DNA of 64,000 nt from Ottelia alismoides (Eukaryota; Streptophyta; Magnoliopsida; Alismatales; Hydrocharitaceae), in assembly GCA_037367405.1 (NCBI GenBank), contig JAZKJV010003132.1:124001-188000 (forward strand), read 5' to 3'. Below, in pieces: positions 38,050 to 49,261 of the stretch. The position numbers and the translations under genes are program-made. The notes below the pieces were generated by a model, which searched no databases, was not told the DNA's origin, and saw only the letters and a program-made list of their open reading frames with translations. Position 1 is the first letter of the stretch; each line of letters opens with the position of its first letter.

Positions 38050-39072
38050 AAGGGAGACCATGTCTGTGTCTCTGATGATGATGAGTTAAGGAGAGACATC
38101 CTAGATGAGGCTTACTGTTCCAGATTATCTATCCATCCAGGAAGCACTAAGAGGTATAAAGATCTCCGTCAACACTTTTGATGGGAAGGGATGAAGAGAG
38201 ATGTTGTAGAACATGTTAGTCGTTGCCTTACGTACCAATTGGTGAAGGCAGAGCACAAGCATCCTCCAGGATTGTTACTGTCACTTCCTATTCCGTTGCG
38301 GAAATGAGAGAGTGTCTCTATGGACTTCGTGACATCCTTACCTTGTACAGTAGGTTTATATGATGCTATTTGGGTTATTGTAGACATGTTAACTAAGTAT
38401 GCACATTTTATTCCCGTGAACATGACATGCACTCCGGTGGATCTATCCAAACTATATATTCAACATGTTATTCGCTTGCATGTGATTCCTAAGGAGGTTG
38501 TATCTGATAGGGACTCTCATTTCGCGTCACATTATTGGGGAGAATTCTTGAAGGACCTAAAAACTAAACTGTGTCTTAGTTCAGCATATCATCCGCAGAC
38601 GGATGGACAATCAGAGAGGACAATTCAGACTCTTGAGGACCTGCTCAGATCATGTGCCATTGAGTGGCAAGGATCTTGGAAGGATCACCTTCCTTTAGTG
38701 GAGTTCACTTATAACAACCGCTACCATTCTAGTATTGGCATGGCACCTTTCGAGGCATTGTATGGGAGAAGATGCACTACTCCCTTGTGTTGACAGGAAG
38801 TGGGTGACAAGGGTATTTATTCCACTCAAATAATCGAGGACACAACAAGAGCTGTGGAAATGGATAGGAAGAAATTATTAACTGCACAGAGCCGTCAGAA
38901 GAGCTACGCAGATCAGAGACGTCGTGATCTGGAATTTGATGCTGGAGATTTTGTATTCTTAAAAGTATCTCCAATGAAAGGTATTCAAGGATTTGGTATC
39001 AAGGGCAAGTTGGCACCACGGTTCGTTGGCCCTTTCGGGATCTTATCTTGTATTGGGAAGGTAGCATACTGA
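38050..39072 (+). pseudogene. chromovirus integrase
   Basis: The HHCC region (about 38100-38240) has a TGA at 38179, and CLTYQ appears where CLTCQ is expected, so a zinc-binding Cys is lost. The catalytic core follows: MDFVTSLP (38320) with the first Asp, VSDRDSHFASHYW with the second near 38500, and QSERTIQTLEDLLR with the Glu near 38620. Stops lie at 38305, 38791 and 39070. The three catalytic residues are present. The piece after 38800 (FLKVSPMKGIQGFGIKGKLAPRFVGPFGIL) is the GPY/F module. Confidence 0.87.
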
Positions 39073-39090
39073 GTAGCACTCCCCCCTCAC

Positions 39091-39393
39091 TTGGCAGGCG
39101 TGCACGATGTATTCCTTGTGTCAAACCTCCGGAAGTATATTCGAGACCCTCGACATGTGATTAGCTATGAGGATCTCGCGGTTGAACCAAATTTATCTTT
39201 TCCTGAGGCACCTGTGCAGATTTTAGACCGGACAGTCAAGAGGTTACGACGGAAAGACATTCCTTTAGTCAAGGTATTGTGGCAAAGTCAGAATGTTGAG
39301 GAGGCCACTTGGGAGCCTGAGGCAGATATGCGACAGAAATACCCCTATCTTTTTGAAGGTATGTTCACGAAACCCTATTTCAATCCTCTTTAA
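39091..39393 (+). pseudogene. chromovirus integrase tail with chromodomain
   Basis: Follows the integrase piece in the same frame after a TGA. VHDVFLVSNLRKYIRDP leads to VQILDRTVKRL and then the chromodomain-like LVKVLWQSQNVEEATWEPEADM...YPYLF. Chromodomains at this place define chromoviruses and are thought to steer integration to particular chromatin. The frame is open to its natural end at 39393. Confidence 0.87.
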
Positions 39394-39508
39394 GATTTTT
39401 ATGGGTTTCGTTCTCTTTAAGATTTTTATGCCTGAATCTACACCACATTCAAAATTTATACGTTAAATCCTACGTCTCGAGGACGAGACTTCCTTTAAGA
39501 TTTTTATG
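39386..39508 (+). repeat. three copies of an 18-bp motif ahead of the chromovirus 3' LTR
   Basis: CTTTAAGATTTTTATG occurs within 39386-39403, 39413-39430 and 39491-39508. The last copy abuts the LTR start at 39510. No classical purine-only tract is seen; GAGGACGAGA at 39479-39488 is the nearest purine run, so the plus-strand primer is uncertain. Confidence 0.7.
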
Positions 39509-39509
39509 A

Positions 39510-42500
39510 TGTGAAACCCCGAATTTTCTTTTTTCAAAAATCTGGGGTATTTTTGACATCCAAAAAATTCAAATAATCACACCATTATGTAGATCTTGTC
39601 GAGATCTTTCCAACGAGCCCAAGAACACCTAATTCCGATATTCCTAGCTCAAGTTATCGTTGTTTTAAGAATCATAGTCGGGACCCATATATGGATCCGA
39701 ACCGGATCCGAATCGAGATCCAAATTCACCTCTCCTTCTATAAATAGGAGATGGTAGGCTGCTCTCTAAAAGCCCTAGCCACCACAATCCTTCCCTCTCT
39801 TTCGAGCACCACTACCTTGGTCGATTTTATCATTGGGAGGCCGCCGTCGACGTCAGAGAAGGAGCTCCGATCAAAGATCCGCGACCACCATCACGTAGGA
39901 AAGCTTGAGGTCACCTTCGTACGTGCATTCACGTTCCGATCGAGCGACGGAAATAGCATTTCCGTGTGAGAGGAGAACCCGAGGGAACATCCTCGGAGGT
40001 AACGATAAACATCCCTCTCTTGCTGTTGGGTTCCACGTACTTTTGTCCCTATATTCTTGAACATCTCTAGAGCCTCACGTGTTTCTTGTAGCATGATTAG
40101 TATATTGTTGTTGGGGTCATATTTCATCAAAATATTATCATGATTCTTTTAATGCTTTTATATAGAGACACATAAAACAAGAATTTTTGTTTCGTATTGA
40201 CGTTCCCTCCCCTCCTTGTTGTTGTTTTCTACAAGATTATTGATCTTATGTTTTGTATACCACTAGAACCTCCAGGATATCCGTGGTAAAATATATGAAT
40301 ACTTATCTATATGGTATTATATGGTTCGAATTTATCTAAGACTTATCTTGATCCTTAATGGTTTCATAACAATAATCATAGAATATGATCACAGAATCAT
40401 TATATTGGACCTGTTCTATTGATATCCCTCTATTAGTCATTTAAAAGTTTGTGTTGTTTTTTTTTTCTTTCTTTTATTTCAGTCGTGGAATAGGATATAA
40501 AAGATTCTGATTTTTTTTAAACAATAATTTGGATAGGTATGATGTTTTCTGTGATCAATCTAAAAGTAGACCACTGCACATATCGTGATATGTGTTCATT
40601 AGAAAAGGATTTATCAATAATTGAAATCTAATATTCAAATCTCACGACACCTTATACATTTTAAAAGAATGTTACCATTTGAAACTCTAAATTAGGGACT
40701 AATTGTTGATAAGGTTTCACAATTCAAATAGTCGAGTATACTGTACATATGGGTTCATAATAATCAATAGATGCAATAGCATTAATATAATAGCTTTTGA
40801 CATTATAGCAACGTGTTTAAAAAATATATTCCACGTATCTAATGTCCATTTCCGTTAACGTTAATCGCTAATGAAACGCTCATACAACCATTACTGCATG
40901 CGTGTTATGACGCATTCATTGCTACAGTTTGTGAAAATAAGTAGACAGTATGTGCTATAGTCACGTAAGGCTAATTTAACGTTAACATTGCTATTATTAT
41001 GTGCATGCCTCGTGTAGGTGGGCACATTAACATTAATACTAATGTGGTTGGATGCATGTCCTGGTTTCTAAACAAATTGATCATTAAACGTGTGATTGAT
41101 ACCCATTGATATTCTTTCAAATAACAGTCCATATAAAATCTAGTACATATGATACTATATGTTTATCTTTCAAGCTTATTTTGACATACGAGTGGCTAAA
41201 AAAAGTAATGTTGTTTCTCAATCCATATAATTTGATTTTTTGTACGTTAGTCTTATAATATAATCTTCATGACCAAGATAAAGGAAAACTTTCTTTTGAA
41301 TTGGAAGTATTGACTTTGATCCTTATTGGGACTGCTATTATATAGCTAAGTCTTGACACTTTTCATGTGGTGTGAACTATGATCATCTATCTATTAATGG
41401 ATTGAAATATTGTCCACGGGTGGGAATTCACAGTATTGGGTAGATGGAGTTAGGTACCACAATGGATTTGACATGCACCCTTGGGCCCCGGGTAGATGCC
41501 ATGAAAGCCGCGACCCCAACGGACGAGTTGGGTGACGCATTGCACCTAGCAGCCCGGTAACATCCGGAGTCGCTCGACGGAGTTGGCAGGTGGTGCGGTT
41601 GGTATTCTTGGCTTCGCACTTATACACAATATTAGGACTCAAAGTAGAATTGGGTGTGGCCGCATCAAATTCTATTTCGAGTAATATTATTGTGAGAGGT
41701 GTTCCGGGATATGGTTTGAAGTTGGAGAATTTGAGGTTGAAATACTTGAAGGTTTATCCAAGATGACGAACAAGTTCCCGCGTAGCGGAGGCCTGCGAGT
41801 CGCGTACTTGCATGTGCTAAAATAATACGAGAAATGATTATTGATCGGGTGTCGGAAAATGTATACCGTTGTGGACTTTAATCAATTTGTAGAAATATCA
41901 AGATTATGGTTGTTGTACTTAAATGATTATTATATAAATAAATAAAAGTAAATAATTATGAGATCCAATGTGAATTACAATGACTTGGTGTTCTTTCTAA
42001 TTTTTTTCAATAGATGCATGTGCCATTAAATAAAGTTGAGTATACATTCTTTTCTTACCCCTGCATTAATCATTATAGTGTTTGTCTCGTTACTGGGCAA
42101 TTGCTCATAACGTTACCCTTGTGTGAACCCAACAGGTATACCTGAGCAGCAACCGCTACAGTAGCGGTCTTTTGAGGAGATCAGCACTTCCTACGTCATA
42201 CTTACACTAGACAGGGTGCGTCCTATTTAGAGTAACTTATTTACTTCCACATCATTTTATGTTATTATTGAGAGACATTGTAGTGAGATATGTTGAGAGC
42301 TTTTTCTACAAAATTTAAGATTCCATGATGTATCTCTTCTATGGACATGGATTTGATTATCATTATCAATGAGAATGGATGGTGTATTTTACTTTCCATT
42401 TCACATTATTCTCCTGTTGTTATTTATATTTCAAATGTTAATCTAATTTGCATAAGATGGTTTGCTGAGTATCATAGATCGTGGGCGTATTTGGACCGTA

Positions 42501-42554
42501 GGTCCGACGCTCCTGTCTCGTCGGTTTCGGTAGCCGGAGGGGCGGGGCGTCACA
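39510..42554 (+). repeat. 3' LTR of the chromovirus (3045 bp)
   Basis: Same ends as the 5' LTR and about 99.6 percent identical by eye. The Athila sequence resumes after CTGAC at 42555-42559. Confidence 0.95.
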
Positions 42555-43520
42555 CTGACTGTCAAAGGATGGGCACTTGTGGACAGCGTGATATGATGCC
42601 GATGCAGCCCATTCACTTCTGTGAGGTTTTGACGCATGGGGCATCGATTTCATGGGTCTATTCCCTAAGAGTCAGGGATTTGAGTACATTCTGTTGGCCG
42701 TAGATTATGTTAGTCGTTGGGTTGAGGCTATCCCCGCCCGAGCCGCTGATGCGAGGACTGTTTGCAGATTTTTGAGGAAGCACATCATCACGCGGTTCGG
42801 GGTTCCTAGAGTTCTGATTTCAGATGGGGGGTCTCATTTCATCAACGACCAGGTGAAGGCCCTTGCTAGCGAGTTCGGTATAGACCATCGTGTTGCCACA
42901 CCTTACCATCCACAGACGAATGGTCTAGCCGAGGTGTCGAATAGGGAGATCAAGACTATATTGCAGAAAGTCATCCGCCCTGACCGAAAGGATTGGTGCA
43001 GCTTTTGGACTCGGTCTTGTGGGCATATAGGACGTCTTTCAAGACACCATTGGGCACATCTCCCTTTCGCCTCGTATATGGCAAGCCGTGCCATTTGCCT
43101 GTTGAGTTGAGGCACAGGTCACTAGGGGCAGTTACTGATATACTTATGGATCCAGATGGTGTAGGAGACCAGAGGAGGGCAGAGTTAGCAGCCTTGGAGG
43201 AGTTGAGAGATACCGCTTTCTCAAACAGCCTACAGTATAAGGAGAGAGTGAAGGAGTGGCATGATTCTCACATCAGCCACAAGCATTTTGAGATTGGACA
43301 GAGAGTATGGTTGTTTGATGCGAGGCTTCGTTTATTTCCAGGGAAGCTACAGAGCAAGTGGAAGGGACCCTACTTGGTCAGAAAGGTACACGACAACGGT
43401 AGCATTGATATATCCGAGTTGCCTTCTGAGAGTACCTTTCGAGTGAACGGCCAGCGGCTCAAGCCATTTCTAGATCATGAGCCGCGGGTCGCTGAGCTTG
43501 CCCCTATTCACTTTGCGTGA
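42555..43520 (+). pseudogene. Athila integrase core and C-terminal part
   Basis: Continues the frame broken at 32302. After TGT (42560) come QRMG and the CEV block. A one-base loss near 42631 shifts into WGIDFMG with the first catalytic Asp. Then [25 protein letters not shown] with the second Asp (about 42820) and [16 protein letters not shown] with the Glu (about 42930). A second one-base shift near 43000 leads to [18 protein letters not shown] and the C-terminal part VWLFDARLRLFPGKLQSKWKGPYLV, ending at TGA 43518-43520. The DDE residues are all present. With the chromovirus and two shifts, no active integrase can be made from this copy. Confidence 0.88.
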
Positions 43521-43555
43521 GATGTGGTCTTTGACTCACATCTAATGCATCTCAC
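43517..43555 (+). other. inverted repeat enclosing the integrase stop codon
   Basis: GTGAGATG (43517-43524) pairs exactly with CATCTCAC (43548-43555), loop 23 bases. The TGA stop is inside the left arm. An inner alternative pairing GATGTG/CACATC also exists. Confidence 0.5.
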
Positions 43556-45600
43556 GCTCGAGTTTCACTGATCTTCCGCCTTGTATAGATCCAGATGTCT
43601 ATATCACCACATTCTTTAGCCCCACATCCCCTTCTTCATCTATTGATTATGCTATACTTAGGGTGCACTTTACCCTAAGTATAGGGGGGATGTGAGACCT
43701 TTGGGTATTTCTTTTGTTTCTTTCTACCCCTGTTTTGCTGCCTATACTTAGGTATATTTTACCCTAAGTATAGGGGGGGTAGACCCTGTACAGTCCCCAC
43801 TCGGTTTTCCCATAGTATACAGCCTGCTATACTTAGGATTACTTGATCCTAAGTATAGAGGGAAGACCCGAGACCCTCTTGACTTTCTATTCATCTATTC
43901 GTCTTTGTATATAGCCTTTCTTTTCACTTCCCTATACCTAGCACGAGTTATGTCTTCTTCATCGCTCTTGACTCTGAGGACATCGTTCGAGCTATGTATA
44001 GGGGGTGTGTATATATTTCATATATACTTTAGCCATAACTCGTACTTTGTGTGAGTGTGTTAATAAATAAAATGGCTAAAAACCCATAAAAATCACAAAA
44101 AATTAAAATTTTTCATGTACATAAACTTCTTTTATTTGCACATAAATAGCTAGTGTACAAATTATTTTTGTAAAAACGTTTTCAAAAATCTTTTGTGTAA
44201 AGCTTGTGTAAATATTTTCTTATCATAATTATGTATATAGTACAATTTTTTTCCAAAATGTTTTGAAAATCAAAAGTTTGCAAAAATCTTGTGTAAATGT
44301 GTGTAAATATCTTTTTGCAAAACTTGCACCTCAAGCATCATCCATTCATGATTTCAAAACATTTTTCAAAAATTTTGCTTGATTGTAAAAACTTTGTGTA
44401 AATAGCATCTTTTGTACATAGTTTTTCTGGATGATAGTTGACATTTAAACTAGCCTGGAATCAAATTAAGAAATGGAGCTTGATTAAGATCTTAATCCAC
44501 CTAACTTCAAAGAGGAACCTTATAGGGCTTAGGTTTACGGCTTTTCAGGTCCATGGTGACTTAATTCTTTGAGTCCACTAGGCTATGATCACATGTCATC
44601 TCAATGAGCCTAAGTAGAGCACTTAACAACAACACATGACTCATATAGACAATGGCTTTACTTGGACACCAACACTATGCACCGAGCTCTCTACGGATGA
44701 GGTGGTGAGGAGGCAGTCTTCCTTGACTTGGGGTAGCATATGAGGGTAGTACTTCTAGGCGGAACCTCTCTTCTTCTTTTAGTGAAGGAAGTGCGTCTCA
44801 ACTTGGTCTGGTTGCCATGAGGTCTAACGACGGGAGTTGTGGGTTGCAATAAAGCTTCAAAAGAGGGATAGTCTACTGGCTCAAGAGGAAAAACTCCTTG
44901 TATATTTGCTGCACATGTAGATGTTGTATAGATGCACTTGAAAAAAAAATGCAAAAAGAAAATAACTCCAAAAAAAAAGTGGTGGGTCTGAGAGAAAATG
45001 ATAATCCCACCGGAGTATGTATATAGAGTGCAATAAGCAAAGCTTGAGTTTCATGATCCACCTGATGTAGCTTGCAGCAGGGAGACTTGGCTACACTGGT
45101 CAAGCTCCCAAGGGTACTTGGATACACTGGCCTTGACCCATTCTCTTCTTCCTCCTCTTCTTGAGCCGGTTGAACTTTAACTTAGAAGGGAATACCCCGC
45201 TCCTCGAGGAAAGAGCGGCCAGATTGAGGTCATAGAGTTACCTTGTTGGGGAGGGTTGTCAAGTTGCCATTTCTGAGGTGGAGAGCTTAGACCTCACATT
45301 CACAGGACAAGAAAAGATTCATGGTCTTCAGGGTTTGTGATTGATGACTTGTTCTGATCTGGAGCATTGAGGAGTCTTGGTTATAGATTAGTGGAACTTA
45401 GAGGCTGTTGAGTTTTAGACTTAAGTCCAAATAAGGTTCCGACACATTAATAATCTAAAGATCTGATCGAGCTCCATACCTTAATTTAATGAAGGCAAGT
45501 TTAATAATCAACCTTGATCCATGTACATTCTCTTTTTCTTTTTCTTTATTTCTTTTTCACTTCTTTTTCAAATAAGTGTTTGCTAAGGGACTAGCAAAGT
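43521..45600 (+). other. Athila region between integrase and 3' LTR
   Basis: About 2.1 kb. Some Athila elements carry an env-like frame here; this copy has none over about 90 codons on either strand. It holds three strong hairpins (43672-43857) and nine TGTANATA words on the plus strand. The rest is AT-rich, with a mixed-composition block at 44640-45400 in which I see nothing I can name. Confidence 0.75.
43672..43857 (+). repeat. three hairpins whose right arms copy the polypurine tract
   Basis: Hairpin 1: CTATACTTAGGGT (43672-43684) with ACCCTAAGTATAG (43692-43704), followed by GGGGGG. Hairpin 2: CTATACTTAGGT (43742-43753) with ACCCTAAGTATAG (43761-43773), one bulge, followed by GGGGGGG. 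Hairpin 3: CTATACTTAGGAT (43826-43838) with ATCCTAAGTATAG (43845-43857), followed by AGGGA. The true polypurine tract ahead of the 3' LTR reads TTAAGTATAGGGGGG. Confidence 0.85.
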
Positions 45601-46409
45601 TAAGTATAGGGGGGTGATGAATACTCATTCATCACTCTTTATTCTTATATTTTAGCTACAAAAACCTTTGCAAATGCATGTATATAGTTGTAAACAGAAA
45701 TAATTACCAAAAGCATGCATTGTGTAAAAACCTATAATTAACATGTTTTTGTGCAAAAATAAAAGAATAAAGATTAAAAAGAAAAAGAGGGAAATATTTA
45801 GAATAAATATTGAGCAACCTAACCCAAGGGAGGGCTCAACATGGGCCTGACCGCATAAAAGCCAAAGTAGAGGGAGATAGGGGCTCATGTGTGTAAATAT
45901 TTATGTAAATAAATAAAAGTATTTTCCTCACAAAAATAGACTCAAATTGGCTTGTAAATATTTGTAAATATAAAAACAAGATAAAAATATAAAAATCAAA
46001 AAGAAGACAAAAACATCACTCACCTTGTGAATAGACCACCACACCTATATTTATTTAGCCTTATAAATAAATAAAATTAATTTCCAAAATTTCTGTAAAT
46101 ATTCTATATTATATAGTGTAAATAAATAAAATAAAAACAATTAGAACAAAAACAAAATAAAAATAACAAAATTAAAAACATAAAAATATATTGTAAATAT
46201 ACCATGTATATAAATGTACATATGTATTTATTTCACCTATGTATATAAATAATAAAAATAAAATAAAAATGTCTTTTTATTCCTCATTTTATAATATAAA
46301 TAAATAAAATATAAAATGGGAATAAAATTGTATAAAATAATAAATTAAAAATCAAAAACTAATATCCCATATAGTGTATATATGCCTATATAACCCTACT
46401 ATGTATATA
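43906..46409 (+). promoter_or_regulatory. cluster of 22 TGTANATA words (PUF/Pumilio consensus) toward the Athila RNA 3' end
   Basis: Plus-strand starts: 43906, 44008, 44116, 44207, 44232, 44302, 44397, 44413, 45018, 45679, 45892, 45904, 45953, 45963, 46094, 46117, 46192, 46205, 46215, 46240, 46375, 46402. I found no copy of the reverse complement TATNTACA in the same stretch. UGUANAUA is the known RNA target of PUF-family proteins. Nine lie before the 3' LTR and 13 in its first 800 bases, which would be the 3' untranslated part of the element RNA if U3 extends that far. The function is inferred. Confidence 0.6.
45600..45614 (+). other. polypurine tract of the Athila element
   Basis: TTAAGTATAGGGGGG directly precedes the LTR start TGATGAA at 45615. 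It is the primer site for plus-strand DNA and resembles the TAAGT...GGGGG tract of many Athila and Tat elements. Confidence 0.88.
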
Positions 46410-49261
46410 CCTTATTTTTATTTTGAAAAATTAATTAAAAATCACTAAAAAATAGAAAAAAAAATAAATTAAAAATATTTCATGTTTTATCTTTTTACCA
46501 ATTCGGCCATTAGCTACCCTTAATTTCATTTTCAAATTTCAGCCATGTGGCCGCTACCCATTGGCCCTGGGGATTGTTGACCGCCCGGTCAACTACCCCC
46601 CCAGGACCACTTCCTACGGGCTAAGACGCCCGACCCGATTTCTCCCTAATTCCGCTCCTACACCCGACTCCCTATCACCTAAACCCCAGGTCCGACTCCT
46701 TCATGATACATCCGAGACCCTCGCCGGAACGTCTACCTCGGGATTCGCGCGCTCCAATGCCCTACCCGACCTCTTCTAGCTGGACCTGCACCCATATTTA
46801 GCTCGAGCTCCGCCTTCACCATTCTCATCTTTGGCCATTCGCTCCACCCCCCAGTGACCTCCACTGTGTTGGAAAGAGTGAGAGCTTGCTCCAACAAGTG
46901 TCGCAGCGAGGAGAGGTGCAGTGACCCATCGATCCGGCGAGTATCGCCGCCTTGCTCCGCCCTGAGGTGGAGCTCGAGCCTCGGACGTCGGCGCTCCTTG
47001 AGGCGAGGACCCAGAGTTGCGCAAGCTCGACCACAGCTCATTCCTTCACCCAGGTAGACCTGTAGTTCTTTCTTTTTCTTTGATTTTAGATTTCCCCCAA
47101 ATCGCTGCTCCGCCATCCACCGTCGATTCCGATCGCACCCGACCACCATTTGACCATCGGGCTTCTCCATAGCCATCGCCTTCCTCCCGCGCACCTTCTC
47201 CATACCCCCATCCATCCCAGCTCGCATAGGAGCTGGGGTTCGAGCTCCTCCGTCTACCCCCCTCACCGGAGCTCGCCCATACCGCACCACCGGCCACCTT
47301 CACCCGCCTAACCGGGTCGAGGCAGTTTGCCCTCGACCCGCGAGTCTCCTGGTTTACTTTGCAGGTACTTACCAGCCCATCTGAGGGCTTGGGTCATTCG
47401 GGCCAGGGGCTTCACCTCCGCCGACCTCGCTGGAGCCCTCTAGGGCTCGGTTGGGTCATCGGAACCCAGCATCAGCTGCGGAGCATCATTGCGGAGCTTC
47501 TCCGATCTTCTGGAGCAGCTGGGGAGGATCCCAGCGCACGCACGAGGCCGGTGAAACTCGCCGGCCAACTGTTCTTCTAGCATCTTCCCCGATCGTCCTC
47601 GACCTCCAGTTCTCATCCTGACCGTCCACTTGAGGAGACCCAGCCACCGTCAGATCTTGGAGATGCGATTTGGACCATCCATTGCACGAGGTTTAGCCAC
47701 CGAGAGCCTCACCCGTTCGATCCCCCACGTGACGTACCCTCGACCGTCCGATCGCTGCGAGGACCTCAGCATTGGAGCGCCACCTGATCCACACCGTCAG
47801 ATGCACCCCGTGGTGCGCATCCATCGGGCGCATTAATAAAGGGTAATTTACTCTTAGGCCCCCTCTTTTATTTTATTTCGAATTTAGTCCTGTAATTATT
47901 TAGTTTAGTTGTTTAGTTTTTGGTAAAATTGCATAAAGGACCCTGCTCTTTATTTAGTTTGCAGTTATACCCCTGTGTGTTATGTAGCACGTGCGTCGAC
48001 ACGTGTCTTTCTGGTGTATTTGCATCTTATATCCTGTAGTTCTGAATGTTACTGAATGAATGAATGTTTTTGAGTATTTGCATCTATACCCCTGTGCGTG
48101 AAACATTTGAGCATGTGCGGATATTTTTGGGTTATTTGCAGACTACCCCCTAGACTTTTGGTACCTGTTACCAAATAGTCCTCGGGAATAGTTTTTATTA
48201 CATTTGGATCCCTGAGTGCCCCAGGCACGCGCTTTGCACGTGAATCCCTGGGTATTTTGCACCAGACCCCCCAGGACTTCGGGTATTTGCACTTAGGTCC
48301 CTATGCACAGTGCTCTCTTTTTATTTTTGAATAAAATAGCAAATCACCTCCAAATCCAACGAAAATTGAATACATGGCTCCTGCCATAGTGTAAAATTTT
48401 CGAGGATTTTTGGAGACATTTTTGTTTTATTTTGATATTTTTAAAAATTCAAAAACATCTATTTTCGTTACTGTCTAACTTTAAAAATCCCAAAAAATAT
48501 TAAAATTCATTTAAAAATTATAAAAAAATTAGTTACTATTTGTCTTTGCTTGCTCGATTTTCTAGCCAATTTTGGCTATTTTTCATTACTTAAAATACCT
48601 AAAAATTGAAAAACACTCAAAACCTTACAAAAAAATCTAATAAATAGATTAAAAACCCAAAAACAATAATTTAGGTGCCTAATTTTTCCTTGTTTTATTC
48701 TCTATACAGGAAAAATACTTCCAGGCTAATTTAGGGCTTCTAGATATTTTATCTAGGTCCTTTTAGCTCGGCTGGATAGTACCTCTAGTTTCAATCCTTG
48801 TTTTGTTTCTAGAAAATTAAATAAACCTCAGAAAAATCCCAAAATTTCACCAAAGACAGTAAAAATTATGAAACACATAAAAATATTTTTGTTAGAATTT
48901 TTGGTTGATTTCTTTTTGCATTAAATAAATTGTTGAAGTGTGTTGTTTCTTTGCTTTCTTTATTTTCTTAATACTTGAAAAATCCAAAAAAATATAAAAT
49001 ATTTAAAAACCACCAAAAATACTTCTTTTATTTTCTTTTATTTCCTTTTGACTACTTCGTAGGCCGCAAGGCCAATCCGTGCTCCTTGTGTTCGACCCTG
49101 GTCGCTATACCAGGTTAAATTAATAGCAAGACCGCTATCGTGTTTTCGAGTTGATTCTCATTTTATTGGTGGTCTCTTTTTCTCGATCGACCTAGCTGAG
49201 TGATTGAGGTCGCAACGACCGTTTAGTACCTTTACCTTAGTCGCTTAGTTTTGGTTCATCA
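45615..49261 (+). repeat. 3' LTR of the Athila element (3647 bp)
   Basis: TGATGAATACTC...GGTTCATCA, followed by CAACG (49262-49266). Matches 21260-24899 with scattered substitutions and small indels, for example fewer C in the C-run near 46597. It repeats the three-zone composition and the hairpin (49097-49114). Confidence 0.92.

Larger units (their letters stand above)
32303..42554 (+). mobile_element. Ty3/gypsy chromovirus (Tekay/Del-like), young LTRs, dead interior
   Basis: LTRs of 3046 and 3045 bases, a CTGAC duplication, an initiator tRNA-Met primer site, and a 4.16-kb interior with a gag remnant, protease, RT, RNase H, integrase and chromodomain. The LTRs differ at about 11 sites plus one base of indel. 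The interior lacks roughly the first kilobase of gag and has about 13 stops and several frameshifts in pol. It is the innermost and youngest insertion in the nest. The chromodomain and the ILDR...VLW...EEATWE pattern place it among chromoviruses, most likely Tekay/Del. Confidence 0.93.
21260..49261 (+). mobile_element. Athila-type Ty3/gypsy retrotransposon, complete ends, carrying a nested chromovirus
   Basis: Two LTRs of 3640 and 3647 bases, a CAACG duplication, a tRNA-Asp primer site, gag, protease, RT, RNase H, integrase and a polypurine tract, all on the plus strand. Without the chromovirus it is about 17.7 kb. The tRNA-Asp primer and the RT stretch YPISDSKWVSPLHVVPKK are typical of the Athila branch. 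There is no env-like open frame after integrase. LTRs differ by roughly one to four percent in the parts I compared, with more change in the GC-rich middle. It is older than the chromovirus in its integrase and younger than copia-2. Confidence 0.93.

Noticed and set aside
32303..42554. Apparent 3-kb segmental duplication (32303-35348 and 39510-42554)
   Set aside because: TG...CA ends, primer site, pol between the copies and the CTGAC duplication show that these are the LTRs of one element.
44691..44954. Possible env-like frame (87 codons, minus strand)
   Set aside because: Wrong strand for the element, short, and without signal or membrane segment.
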